In this document: positions 25,624 through 33,936 of the stretch, in pieces | Numbering within the stretch: the stretch's first letter is position 1 | How the letters are laid out: each line of letters begins with the position of its first letter | DNA from: CAZEAP01 sp964510315 | GTDB taxonomy: Bacteria; Planctomycetota; Brocadiia; SM23-32 | Direction of reading: 5' to 3' | Length of the DNA: 42,271 nt | Assembly (NCBI GenBank): GCA_964510315.1 | Contig: CAZEAP010000030.1 | Span: 1 to 42,271, forward strand | Translations under genes and position numbers: made by a program | The notes under the pieces: model-generated | The model's input: the letters and a program-made list of their open reading frames with translations, nothing else | Database searches by the model: none | What the model was told of the DNA's origin: nothing

Positions 25624-25680
25624 CGCGGCCGGCCGTCCGGGGGGACGGGACCGGTCAGGCACAAACAGAGGGGGGCAACG

Positions 25681-26121
25681 ATGACGGAAGTGCCCATCCG
25701 TGAAGAAAGTCCCGACATGCCGGATGCCGGGGAGCGCACCGACTGGCTTCTGCGGTGGCTGACGGGCCGCCCCTTCGCCACCATGAAACGCGAAGGGCTG
25801 TGGCATCCCACCATAGACGTCCACAACCGCGAAGAGGACATCGTGGTGGAAGCCGAACTGCCGGGCATGAAGGGGGAAGACGTGGATGTGTCGGTGGAGG
25901 AGGGCCATCTCCTGATACGCGGTTCCAGGCCGCCTTCCCCGCTGCAGGAGGAGGGGGAGACCTACTACCGCGAACGCCCGGTGGGTAAGTTCCACCGCGT
26001 AATCCACCTGCCGGTGGACGTGGACCGGGAGGAGGCCGAAGCCACTTACGAAGACGGCGTCCTGACCGTCACGCTGCCGAAGGTAAAGAGGGAACGGCCC
26101 CGCAAGATCGAGATTCGCTGA
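25681..26121 (+). CDS. Small heat-shock protein, Hsp20/alpha-crystallin family
   Basis: This 146-residue protein has an alpha-crystallin domain from about residue 43, starting WHPTIDVHNREEDIVVEAEL, with PGMKGEDVDVSVEEG and the closing GVLTVTLPK. The C-terminus ends KIEIR, which supplies the IxI-type motif used in oligomer assembly. It is an ATP-independent holdase chaperone in the cytosol. A G-rich site (AGGGGGG) lies before the ATG. It follows the ferredoxin by 57 bp in the stress-related run, consistent with induction alongside oxidant defence. No CIRCE-like inverted repeat was seen upstream. Confidence 0.95.
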   Translation: MTEVPIREESPDMPDAGERTDWLLRWLTGRPFATMKREGLWHPTIDVHNREEDIVVEAELPGMKGEDVDVSVEEGHLLIRGSRPPSPLQEEGETYYRERPVGKFHRVIHLPVDVDREEAEATYEDGVLTVTLPKVKRERPRKIEIR

Positions 26122-26188
26122 CTCCCGTTGCCGTTTCCGCGGCGCACTGCGGGAGTTCCATGTCATTTCATCCGGGGGACAGAAGACG

Positions 26189-27265
26189 ATGGCAAAGTGG
26201 GCGGAGTTTTCCGACGGCGTTTCGGTCTCGGACGAGGTCTTCCGGACGCTGGCGCACTACGCGTCCGACGGAACCATGGACGTTTTCGCCTCCGACCAGC
26301 ACAGCTCCTACCTCCGGATGCTGCAGAGCTTCCTGGCCCACGTCGGCGAGGAGAGGGACGCCGAAGACGACGACGTCAAGGAAGTGTGCCGCCGGTTCGC
26401 CGCCGCGCTGGAGGAAACTCCGTCGGCGGCCCTGTTCAACCACCTGGCCTACCTCAGCCCCGGATTCCGGGAACTGCTGGGGGAAGGGACCATGCTGATC
26501 GGCCGGCTGGAGGACACCAACACCGTCCAGATAGACGGGGGACGCGGCCACCTGGCCCAGCTCGCCGTCCAGCCCGAGGAGGTGGCCGACCGGGTGGACG
26601 CCTTCAAGACCCTTGTGAAGCTCGACCCCGAGCACACCGAGAGCTGGCAGCGGAATCTGGAGTGGCTCCAGGAGGTCTTTGAGACGTGTGGAGAGCTGGG
26701 GAAGCCGCTGTTCAACGAGACCTTGATCGCCCGGCGACCCGATGAGACGAAGGCCGAGATGGCCCGGCGGCTCCCCGAGGGAGTCGCCCGAATGGCCGAG
26801 GAGTTCGGCCCCTACGGCCATTTCTACAAGACCCAGGTGCCGGTGCTGTGGGCCGAGGACGAGGAGGGAGGCATCGAGCTGGTCAGCTCCCCGGACGAGA
26901 TCCGCAGCGCCGCCGCCACCATGTTCGAGACCGTCGACCGGCCGATGCTCCTGCTGAGCGCGGCGGTGGACTTCGAGCAGTACGCAGCGCAGTACGGGCT
27001 GGTCTGCGACCTGTTCAGCGGTCCCATGTGCGGGCGCGCCTACTTCAAGGAGGCATTCACCGTGCCGGAGACCAGCGATTGGGACACGCTGGCGGAGTCC
27101 TTCGCCCGTATCGCCCTCCCCAGGATGCGCCAGATCAAGGGACTGGCGCGCAAAGTGAGCCGGCCGTGGTGGCACCGGTTCGACTGGATGGCCGAGGAGG
27201 CCCTGGATGCCATCGAACCGGACGCCAAGCCGGAGGCCGGGGTGCGGGCCGATTTCGGCTACTGA
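26189..27265 (+). CDS. Class I aldolase related to LacD/tagatose-bisphosphate aldolase
   Basis: This 358-residue protein resembles the LacD/DhnA class I aldolase superfamily. Matching elements are MDVFASDQHSSYLRML near the N-terminus (LacD has a DQRG-type strand here), FKTLVKLD, LFNETLI with Glu177, and HFYKTQVPVLW with Lys214 as the likely Schiff-base lysine. The segment MLLLSAAVDFEQYAAQYGL followed by GRAYFKEA is the characteristic phosphate-binding end. It probably cleaves a ketose bisphosphate or a related compound. The DQH in place of DQR and the overall divergence mean the substrate need not be tagatose 1,6-bisphosphate. No lactose or galactose genes are near. It lies among stress genes, 67 bp after hsp20. 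Confidence 0.75.
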   Translation: MAKWAEFSDGVSVSDEVFRTLAHYASDGTMDVFASDQHSSYLRMLQSFLAHVGEERDAEDDDVKEVCRRFAAALEETPSAALFNHLAYLSPGFRELLGEGTMLIGRLEDTNTVQIDGGRGHLAQLAVQPEEVADRVDAFKTLVKLDPEHTESWQRNLEWLQEVFETCGELGKPLFNETLIARRPDETKAEMARRLPEGVARMAEEFGPYGHFYKTQVPVLWAEDEEGGIELVSSPDEIRSAAATMFETVDRPMLLLSAAVDFEQYAAQYGLVCDLFSGPMCGRAYFKEAFTVPETSDWDTLAESFARIALPRMRQIKGLARKVSRPWWHRFDWMAEEALDAIEPDAKPEAGVRADFGY

Positions 27266-27314
27266 CCCGGTCGGCACAGTCCGGTCCGGCGAATCCAAAC
27301 AGGGGGAATTCGGG

Positions 27315-27527
27315 ATGGCCGAGGTTCAGGACAGCCAGGAAAACTACGAGGAGTGCCTCAAGAACCAGTGCGGGACCTGCCCCAGCTATCCGGAATGCGG
27401 GGAGGAGGCCCTCTACTGCGCCCGGGGCGGCAGCGAAGCGACGATCGAGAGAAACGGCTGCGACTGCCCGGAATGTCCCATCTGGCAGGCCGCCGGCCTC
27501 ACAAGCATGTACTACTGCGCCAGGTGA
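27315..27527 (+). CDS. Cys-rich small protein, DUF2769-like
   Basis: This 70-residue protein has nine cysteines, mostly in CxxC-type spacing: CLKNQCGTCPSYPEC, then YCARG, GCDCPEC and a final YYCAR. The pattern fits the DUF2769 family, which has no assigned function that I know of. The cysteines could bind a metal or an iron-sulfur cluster, or act as a redox relay. It is soluble and has no signal peptide. The ATG at 27315 is preceded by AGGGGG at eight bases. The thiol peroxidase gene follows 45 bp later, so a redox role is tempting but unproven. Confidence 0.75.
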   Translation: MAEVQDSQENYEECLKNQCGTCPSYPECGEEALYCARGGSEATIERNGCDCPECPIWQAAGLTSMYYCAR

Positions 27528-27572
27528 GGCGCCGGATATCGCGCTTTACTCACCGAACAGAAGGAGGATCCC

Positions 27573-28094
27573 ATGTCTGCCGAAAGTCCGAACGAGGTAA
27601 CGATGAAGGGAGAGCCGGTCTCCCTGCGGGGACCGGAACTGGAGGTCGGGCAGGAGGCCCCTGACTTCACGGCCGTCCACAGCGACTGGTCCGAGGTATC
27701 CCTTGCCGATTTCTCCGGCAAGGTGGTGCTGATAAGCGCCGTGGTCAGCGTGGATACCAGCGTCTGCTCGCTGCAGACCCAGCGGTTCGATCGCGAGGTC
27801 GAGGAACTGCCCGATGGGGTGGTCGTGCTGACCATCAGCCGCGACCTGCCCTTTGCGCTCGACCGATTCTGCGGCGCCCAGGGCGTCGAGCGAATGCACG
27901 TCCTGTCGGACCATCCCGCCGGGGAGTTCGGCGAGAGCTACGGAGTCCTCATAGAGGACATGGGGCTGCTGGCACGGTCGGTGTTCGTGGTGGACAGGGC
28001 GGGGCGCATCGCCTATAAGGAAATCGTGCCGGAAGTCACCGATCATCCCGATTACGAGGCCGCGCTGGAGGCGGCCCGGAAGGCGGCGGAATGA
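27573..28094 (+). CDS. tpx: Thiol peroxidase (Tpx-type atypical 2-Cys peroxiredoxin)
   Basis: This 173-residue enzyme reduces hydroperoxides using thioredoxin-like donors. The peroxidatic Cys65 lies in VDTSVCSLQTQRF with the supporting Thr62, and the resolving Cys100 lies in DLPFALDRFC, the spacing typical of Tpx. LSDHPAGEFGESYGV and ARSVFVVDRAG also match. The conserved Pro four residues before Thr62 (PxxxTxxC) is Val58 here, and the TPVC Pro is Ser63, which is unusual. The start has a strong AAGGAGG site. Its TGA overlaps the ATG of the AmrS gene (ATGA). Peroxide made by the superoxide reductase upstream would be a natural substrate. Confidence 0.93.
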   Translation: MSAESPNEVTMKGEPVSLRGPELEVGQEAPDFTAVHSDWSEVSLADFSGKVVLISAVVSVDTSVCSLQTQRFDREVEELPDGVVVLTISRDLPFALDRFCGAQGVERMHVLSDHPAGEFGESYGVLIEDMGLLARSVFVVDRAGRIAYKEIVPEVTDHPDYEAALEAARKAAE

Positions 28095-29110
28095 GCGAAC
28101 GCGCGGAGGCGCGGTTCTACCGGAAGGCCGAGGAGCAGGCGGTGGACTGCCACCTGTGCGCTCACCGCTGCCACATCGCCGAGGACAAGCGGGGCTTCTG
28201 CCGGGTCCGGGAGAACGACGGGGGAACGCTCTACAGCCTGGTGTACGGGCGGCTGATCGCCCGGCACATGGACCCCATCGAGAAGAAACCCCTCTACCAC
28301 TTCCTGCCCGGCACGAGGGCCTACTCCATCGCCACGCCGGGATGTAACTTCCGCTGCTCTTTCTGCCAGAACTGGCGCATCTCCCAGACCGACGTGGCCC
28401 AGAGGTTCGAGTCACTCGGCTACGCGGAACCGGAGCAGACCGTTCAGGCGGCCGTCCGGGGAGGGGCGGCCAGCATCGCCTACACCTACACCGAGCCCAC
28501 CATCTTCATGGAGTACGCGCTGGACTGCGCCGAGCTGGCCCAACAGGAAGGCGTCAGGAACGTGTTCGTGACCAACGGCTACGAGACCCCGGAGGCGGTG
28601 GAAGCGATGGCCGGCCTCATCGACGCGGCCAACGTCGACCTGAAGGCATTCACCGATGAGTTCTATCGCAACTACTGCAAGGCCCGCCTGCAGCCGGTGC
28701 TGGACAGCATACGGAACATGCACGAGGCGGGGATTCACGTGGAGGTCACCACCCTGGTCGTGCCCGGCCAGAACGACTCCGAGGAGGAGCTGCGGGGGAT
28801 AGTGGAGTACCTGGCGGACGTCTCGCCGGACATACCGTGGCACATCTCCCGGTTCCAGCCCAGCTACAAAGAGACCGAATTGCCCGCCACGCCGGTGGCC
28901 ACCATGGAACGCGCCGGGGAGCTGGCGGAGGAGGCCGGGCTCCGCTACGTTTTCCTGGGCAACGTGCTGACCGCCGAGGGTCAGAACACGCGCTGTCCCG
29001 GCTGCGGGAAAGTGCTGATCCGGAGGTCGGGTTTCGCGCGCCCGGAGATGGCCGTCGAAGAGCCGGAGTGCCCGGACTGCGGCGAGCCTCTGCCCATCGT
29101 GTTCGACTGA
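28091..29110 (+). CDS. amrS: AmmeMemoRadiSam system radical SAM enzyme
   Basis: This 339-residue protein is a radical S-adenosylmethionine enzyme related to pyruvate formate-lyase activating enzymes. The cluster motif is CNFRCSFC (Cys85, Cys89, Cys92). An N-terminal Cys set (20, 23, 27, 37) and the sequence GRLIARHMDPIEKKPLYHF are typical of the AmrS group. The C-terminus has two CxxC pairs (CPGCG and CPDCG), a zinc-ribbon-like tail present in many members. AmrS usually occurs with Memo and AMMECR1 proteins, but neither gene is in this window. The reaction is not known to me. It overlaps the tpx stop by four bases, and the phosphoribosyltransferase gene is 19 bp downstream. Confidence 0.93.
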   Translation: MSERAEARFYRKAEEQAVDCHLCAHRCHIAEDKRGFCRVRENDGGTLYSLVYGRLIARHMDPIEKKPLYHFLPGTRAYSIATPGCNFRCSFCQNWRISQTDVAQRFESLGYAEPEQTVQAAVRGGAASIAYTYTEPTIFMEYALDCAELAQQEGVRNVFVTNGYETPEAVEAMAGLIDAANVDLKAFTDEFYRNYCKARLQPVLDSIRNMHEAGIHVEVTTLVVPGQNDSEEELRGIVEYLADVSPDIPWHISRFQPSYKETELPATPVATMERAGELAEEAGLRYVFLGNVLTAEGQNTRCPGCGKVLIRRSGFARPEMAVEEPECPDCGEPLPIVFD

Positions 29111-29129
29111 CTCACTTTGGGGGGAACCC

Positions 29130-29825
29130 ATGCGCCACCTGGGGGAGATCGCCGGAAGGCCCTACCCGGCCTTCGACGACCGCGCCGGCGCCGGACGCAG
29201 GCTGGCGGATTTCCTCGCCGGGGAAGGCGCCGAGCCGGATGCCGTGATAGGGGTGCCCGGCGGCGGCGTGGCGGTCGCCCGGCCGGTGGCCCGTGCCTTC
29301 GAAGCCCCCATGGGTGTCGTGCTGGTTCGGAAGCTCCCCTACCCTCGGAACCCGGAGGCCGGCTTCGGCGCGGTCACCCTCGACGGAGAAGTCGTGCTGA
29401 ACAGGTCCGCCGCGGCGCTGGCGGGCCTCGGCGACGAACAGATCGAGAAGATAGTGAACGAGGTGTTGGAGAGCCTGAAAGAGCGCGCCGAACGGTTTGC
29501 CGGCGTCCGGGAGCCGGTGCCGCTGGAAGGCCGCGACGTGGTGGTGGTGGACGACGGCCTGGCCACCGGCGTCACCATGCAGGCGGCGCTGGGTGAGCTG
29601 CGGGGCAAGGAGCCCCGGGCCCTCGCCGTGGCCGTTCCCGACGCCCCCATGGGCACCATCGAAAAGATAGAACCACTTGTCGATCAACTCTACTGCCTGG
29701 TGGCCCAGAGGGGCGGATCGTTTGCGGTGGCCTCTTACTACCGGCGCTGGCGGGACCTGACCGACGCGGAAGCGGTGGCCATCCTGCGGGAAGCCGTGGC
29801 CGAGAACTCACCGGGCTCCAGTTGA
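29130..29825 (+). CDS. Phosphoribosyltransferase domain protein
   Basis: This 231-residue protein has a type I phosphoribosyltransferase fold. The PRPP-binding loop is VVVVDDGLATGVTM (137-150), and IGVPGGGVAVARPVA and RKLPYPRNPEAGFGAV are typical of a subgroup often annotated simply as phosphoribosyltransferase. The subgroup's substrate is unclear to me; it need not be a nucleobase. GGGGGG precedes the ATG. Its TGA overlaps a possible TTG start of the next gene (TTGA), hinting at coupled expression. It is soluble and cytosolic. Confidence 0.9.
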   Translation: MRHLGEIAGRPYPAFDDRAGAGRRLADFLAGEGAEPDAVIGVPGGGVAVARPVARAFEAPMGVVLVRKLPYPRNPEAGFGAVTLDGEVVLNRSAAALAGLGDEQIEKIVNEVLESLKERAERFAGVREPVPLEGRDVVVVDDGLATGVTMQAALGELRGKEPRALAVAVPDAPMGTIEKIEPLVDQLYCLVAQRGGSFAVASYYRRWRDLTDAEAVAILREAVAENSPGSS

Positions 29826-29839
29826 AGGGCGACACTGCC

Positions 29840-31924
29840 ATGCCTGAACCCGAACGCAAAGACCGGAACGACGCGGCGAATCGCCTGGCCGACTCTTCCA
29901 ACCCCTATCTTCGTCAGCATGCCGACGACCCGGTGGACTGGTACCCCTGGGGGGAGGAAGCCATCGAGCGGGCACGGGAGGAGGAGAAGCCCATCCTGCT
30001 GAGCATCGGCTATTCCACCTGCCACTGGTGCCACGTGATGCAGCGGAAATGCTTCCGGGACCCGGAGATTGCCGAGCTGATGAACCGGAACTTCATCAAC
30101 GTCACAGTTGATCGGGAGGAGCGCCCGGACCTGGATCAGCTCTACATGCGCGCGGTGCAACTGATGGCGGGCCGGGGGGGATGGCCTCTTACCGTCTTCC
30201 TTACCGGCGAGCTTAAGCCCTTCTACGGGGGCACCTACTTCCCTCCGGAGGACCGTGGGGAAACGCCGGGCTTCCCCAGCGTGCTGCGCTCGGTGAAGGA
30301 AACCTGGGAGGAGCGCCGCGAGGAGGTGAACTCCAAAGTTGCCGGCCTGGTGGAAGACATCGAGGAAGGCTTTGCCCTGCCATCCTCCGAAGAGCCCGTC
30401 CGGCAGGACCTGCTGGACGAAACCCTGACCTCCGTGGTCAGCAACTTCGACATGCGGACCGGCGGGTTCGGCACGGGCGCCAAGTTCCCCCAGGCCGCCC
30501 TGCTGGACTGGCTTCTGGGCCTGTGGCATGAGGAGCGGGAAGACCGCGCCGCCCTGATCGTGAAGACCAGCCTGAACCACATGGCCGCGGGAGGCATCTT
30601 CGACCACGTGGGCGGCGGATTCCATCGCTACGCGGTGGACCGGGCCTGGCGCATCCCCCACTTCGAGAAATTGCTCTACGACACCGCCCAGTTGACGGGA
30701 CTCTACGCCGACGCCTCCCGGGCTTTCGGGAACCGCAACTACCGCGCCACCGCCCAGGCCGGGGCGGACTACCTTCTCCGGACCCTCCGCAGCCCGGAGG
30801 GGGCCTTCTTCTCCGCCCAGGACGCCGATACCCCCGAGGGAGAAGGCGTCTACTACGCCTGGAGGAGGGAGGAGATATTCGACTGCCTGGAAAGCGAAGA
30901 CGCCGAACTGGTGGCGGAGCACTTCGGCATTACCGAAGAGGGAAACTGGGAGGACGGGCTGAATGTACTCTACGAGGCCGTCCCGCTCAGCGAGCTGGAG
31001 GGCGTCGGCCAGGAGGAGGCCCGGCGCATCGTGCGCCGTTCCCTGGAGGCCCTCCGCGAGCGCAGACAGCAGCGCCAGGCCCCCGCGGTCGACCACAAGG
31101 TGCTGACCGATTGGAACGGGCTGGCCGTCAGCGGCCTGACCCGGCTCTACCGTGCCGCCGAGGAGACGCCGGAGCGTTACCTGGAGGCCGCCCGGGAGGC
31201 GGCGGAGTTCCTCTGGGAGGAGCTTCGGCACGACGACCGCCTGTGGCACACCTGGCAGGAGGGACGAGGGCGGGTCGAGGGCTTCCTGTCCGATTACGCC
31301 ATGCTGGCCGCCGGGCTGCTGGACCTCTACGACGTCACCCTCGACACCCGCTACCTGCGGTGGAGCTGGCCGCTGGCCGCAACGATACTGTCGGAGTTCT
31401 GGGACGCCGGAGACGGCGTGTTCCACGAGTGCGGGCCGGAAAACGAGAAACTCATCGCCTCCGCCGACAAGCTCAGCGACGAGCCCGTGCCCTCCGGCGC
31501 CTCCACCGCCTGCCACGTCTTCTTCCGACTGGCGGGGCTCGGCCACGGCGACCGATACCTCAAGGTCGCCGAGGAGGCCATCAACAATGCCGCCGGAGTG
31601 ATGCGGAGCAGCGCCCTTGCCACCGGCCACATGCTGGCGGCGGCGATGCGGCATCTTTCGGAGTCGAGAGAACTGGTCATCGTCGGGCCGGAAACCGAGG
31701 TTTTCCGGCGGGTCAGCGATGAGTTCTACCTGCCTTACCTCCTGACACTGGCCGCCGGGCCCGAAGAGGTGAGCGGGCTCGCCGGGGAGGTCGACCTCCT
31801 GGAAGGCAAAGTGGCCGAAGAGGGCACCACCGCCTTCCTCTGCACCGCCGGGGCCTGCCGGGCACCGGTGGATTCACCGGAAGCCCTGCGAGAGCAACTT
31901 CGTGAGGTGGTCGGGGAAGCATGA
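29840..31924 (+). CDS. Thioredoxin-domain protein of the YyaL/SPATA20 (DUF255) family
   Basis: This 694-residue protein has an N-terminal DUF255 thioredoxin-like domain beginning RLADSSNPYLRQHADDPVDW, with the redox motif CHWCHVM (Cys61, Cys64). A long helical (alpha/alpha)6-barrel region like N-acylglucosamine 2-epimerase follows. The usual HESF after the motif is RKCF here. Family length is about 680-790, so the protein is complete. Its biochemical role is not settled. I chose ATG 29840, but a TTG at 29822 that overlaps the preceding stop (TTGA) would add six residues and fits translational coupling. The next gene's ATG overlaps its TGA. It fits a redox-themed run. Confidence 0.93.
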   Translation: MPEPERKDRNDAANRLADSSNPYLRQHADDPVDWYPWGEEAIERAREEEKPILLSIGYSTCHWCHVMQRKCFRDPEIAELMNRNFINVTVDREERPDLDQLYMRAVQLMAGRGGWPLTVFLTGELKPFYGGTYFPPEDRGETPGFPSVLRSVKETWEERREEVNSKVAGLVEDIEEGFALPSSEEPVRQDLLDETLTSVVSNFDMRTGGFGTGAKFPQAALLDWLLGLWHEEREDRAALIVKTSLNHMAAGGIFDHVGGGFHRYAVDRAWRIPHFEKLLYDTAQLTGLYADASRAFGNRNYRATAQAGADYLLRTLRSPEGAFFSAQDADTPEGEGVYYAWRREEIFDCLESEDAELVAEHFGITEEGNWEDGLNVLYEAVPLSELEGVGQEEARRIVRRSLEALRERRQQRQAPAVDHKVLTDWNGLAVSGLTRLYRAAEETPERYLEAAREAAEFLWEELRHDDRLWHTWQEGRGRVEGFLSDYAMLAAGLLDLYDVTLDTRYLRWSWPLAATILSEFWDAGDGVFHECGPENEKLIASADKLSDEPVPSGASTACHVFFRLAGLGHGDRYLKVAEEAINNAAGVMRSSALATGHMLAAAMRHLSESRELVIVGPETEVFRRVSDEFYLPYLLTLAAGPEEVSGLAGEVDLLEGKVAEEGTTAFLCTAGACRAPVDSPEALREQLREVVGEA

Positions 31925-32850
31925 CCGAACTCTCCCTGCAATGGCAAGAGCTGGAGCTGGCTTCCCGCGGGCTGGTGACCGACTACCTCAGGCGGGACCC
32001 GCCGCAGATATCCGAGCACACTTTCACCAACCTGTTCGTCTGGCGCGAGCATCGCCCCATCTGCTTCGCCGAAACCGACGGGACGCTGCTGATCGCGGCG
32101 CGGCGGGGGGAGACGCTGAAACTGCTGGGGCCCCCGCGGGGGGAAACTCCGCTGGCGGAATTGACCGAGGCCCTATCGGGCGCCGGCGTCCGCGCCTATC
32201 GACGGCTGCCCACCGCCGCGGCGGAACACCTCGAGGAGGTCGGCTTCTGCGTCGAAAAAGACCGGGACAACTCGGACTACGTGTATCGACAGGAAGACCT
32301 GAGCGAACTGCCGGGACGGCGCTATCACCGCCAGCAGAACCTGGTGAATCGCTGCCTGAGCCGCTACGAATGCGACTACTGCGAGATCACGCCGGGGATG
32401 CTCGAGGAGGTCGCCCGGATGCAGGACCGCTGGTGCTCGGAGAAGGACTGCGGGGAAGACCCGGGGCTCCGCGCGGAGTGGCGGGCCATCCGTCAGACCA
32501 TCGAGCACTACGGCGAGCTGGACCTGCTGGGAGGAGTAGTTCGCATCGACGGGGAGGTCCAGGCATACAGCATCGGCGAGGCCCTGGCCCCGGATACCGC
32601 CGTGGTCCACTTCGAGAAAGCCATGGAGCGCTACGACGGGCTCTATCAGGTGATCAACAAGTGGTTCGCCGAACGCGCGCTGGGGGATTTTGAGTTCGTC
32701 AACCGGGAGCAGGACCTGGGAATTCCCGGCCTGCGAAAGGCCAAGAAAAGCTACCATCCGGACCACATGGTGGAGAAGTTCTCGGCCGCCCGCGATCCCG
32801 CCCTCGTGGCGCCGGCCGAACCGGCCGCCGAAGGACGCTGCCAGGAATGA
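31921..32850 (+). CDS. DUF2156 protein (phosphatidylglycerol lysyltransferase C-terminal-like)
   Basis: This 309-residue protein matches the DUF2156/LPG synthase C-terminal family, a tandem GNAT-like fold. Clear elements are ITPGMLEEVARMQDRWC, the strand GGVVRIDGEVQAYSIGEAL, and the end region FEFVNREQDLGIPGLRKAKK with YHPDHMVEKF, all typical of bacterial members. Members with membrane helices transfer amino acids from tRNA to phosphatidylglycerol; this one lacks them and is soluble, so its acyl or aminoacyl substrate is unknown. Its ATG overlaps the preceding stop (ATGA), and its own stop overlaps the DHH gene start in the same way. Confidence 0.88.
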   Translation: MTELSLQWQELELASRGLVTDYLRRDPPQISEHTFTNLFVWREHRPICFAETDGTLLIAARRGETLKLLGPPRGETPLAELTEALSGAGVRAYRRLPTAAAEHLEEVGFCVEKDRDNSDYVYRQEDLSELPGRRYHRQQNLVNRCLSRYECDYCEITPGMLEEVARMQDRWCSEKDCGEDPGLRAEWRAIRQTIEHYGELDLLGGVVRIDGEVQAYSIGEALAPDTAVVHFEKAMERYDGLYQVINKWFAERALGDFEFVNREQDLGIPGLRKAKKSYHPDHMVEKFSAARDPALVAPAEPAAEGRCQE

Positions 32851-33917
32851 AATCGGAGACGCTTATGCCCGGACCCACGTTGCCGTCCAGCAAGGACAAG
32901 GTGGAAAAACTCGGCGAACTGCTCTCGTCTCGCACGCGGGCCCTCATACTTCTCCACGACGGCCCCGACCCCGATGCAATGGCCGGCGCGCTCTGCCTGT
33001 ACCGGCTGATCGAAGCCCTGTGGCAAACCGAGACGCACATCCTCCACGGAGGGGTCGTGGGCAGGGCCGAGAACCGCTACATGGCCCGGAAGCTGAGCAT
33101 CCCCCTGGAGACCGTCGACTCCGTTGAGACCGCCGGCGATGACGCCCTCATCATGGTGGACACCCAGCCGGGTTTCGCCAACAACTCCTCCCCCGAGGAC
33201 CTGAGCGCCGCCGCCGTGATAGACCACCACGAACCCGCCGGCGCCCTGGAGGCGCCGCTGGTTGACCTGCGGCCCGAATACGGTGCGGTCACCACCATCC
33301 TTACCGAGTACCTCGTCAGCGCCGAAGTGGAGATGGACGTCCGCCTGGCCACGGCCCTCTGCTACGGCATAGCCAGCGAAACGCAGGACCTCGGGCGTGA
33401 GGCCGCCGAGGCGGACATCGCCGCTTTCCTCGAGGCTTTCCCGCGCTCGGACCAGCGGCTGCTGGGCCGGCTGCACCACCCTCAACGACCTGCTGCTTTC
33501 TTCGCCACCCTGAAGCGAGGCCTCGACAGGGCCCGCGTGGCCGAGAACCTGCTGATCTGTCACCTGACCGACCTCGGTTCCGGGGCAACCGCCGCCGAGA
33601 TGGCCGACACCTTCATCGCGGTTGAGGGCATCGAGTGGGTGCTCTGCACGGGCGTCAGCGACGAAAAACTGGTGCTCTCCCTCCGCACCACCCGGCGGGA
33701 CGCGCGGGCCGGTGATTTGCTCCGGGAGGTGGTCGGCACGAGGAGCCTGGCCGGCGGTCACGACATGATTGCCGGCGGAGCAGTCCCGCTGGAGGAGCAG
33801 CGGGACATCGAGCAGATCCGTGCCGATATGGACGCGAGCCTGATGGAGGCGCTGGGGCTGACGCGCGGAACCGAACTGAAGCCCCTGATGCAAGAAGCCG
33901 GCGGGCCGGCCGGCTGA
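32847..33917 (+). CDS. DHH family phosphoesterase
   Basis: This 356-residue protein has the DHH phosphoesterase motifs: LLHDGPDPDAMAG (His37, Asp41, Asp43), MVDTQPG (Asp105) and IDHHEP (Asp126-His127-His128). The GGHDMIAGG near the C-terminus is the DHHA1 substrate-binding motif. Such enzymes include NrnA-type oligoribonucleases, cyclic-di-AMP phosphodiesterases and RecJ-like nucleases, using Mn2+. There is no GGDEF, PAS or membrane part, so it resembles the stand-alone NrnA type. The ATG overlaps the DUF2156 stop by four bases. It ends the plus-strand run and is convergent with the channel gene, 19 bp away. Confidence 0.93.
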   Translation: MKSETLMPGPTLPSSKDKVEKLGELLSSRTRALILLHDGPDPDAMAGALCLYRLIEALWQTETHILHGGVVGRAENRYMARKLSIPLETVDSVETAGDDALIMVDTQPGFANNSSPEDLSAAAVIDHHEPAGALEAPLVDLRPEYGAVTTILTEYLVSAEVEMDVRLATALCYGIASETQDLGREAAEADIAAFLEAFPRSDQRLLGRLHHPQRPAAFFATLKRGLDRARVAENLLICHLTDLGSGATAAEMADTFIAVEGIEWVLCTGVSDEKLVLSLRTTRRDARAGDLLREVVGTRSLAGGHDMIAGGAVPLEEQRDIEQIRADMDASLMEALGLTRGTELKPLMQEAGGPAG

Positions 33918-33936
33918 GAGAGAACCGCCCAGAGGC

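Noticed and set aside
25627..25650. CCGTCC/GGACGG stem after the ferredoxin gene as a terminator
   Set aside because: The stem is only six base pairs in a GC-rich run and no T-tract follows, so termination cannot be supported.
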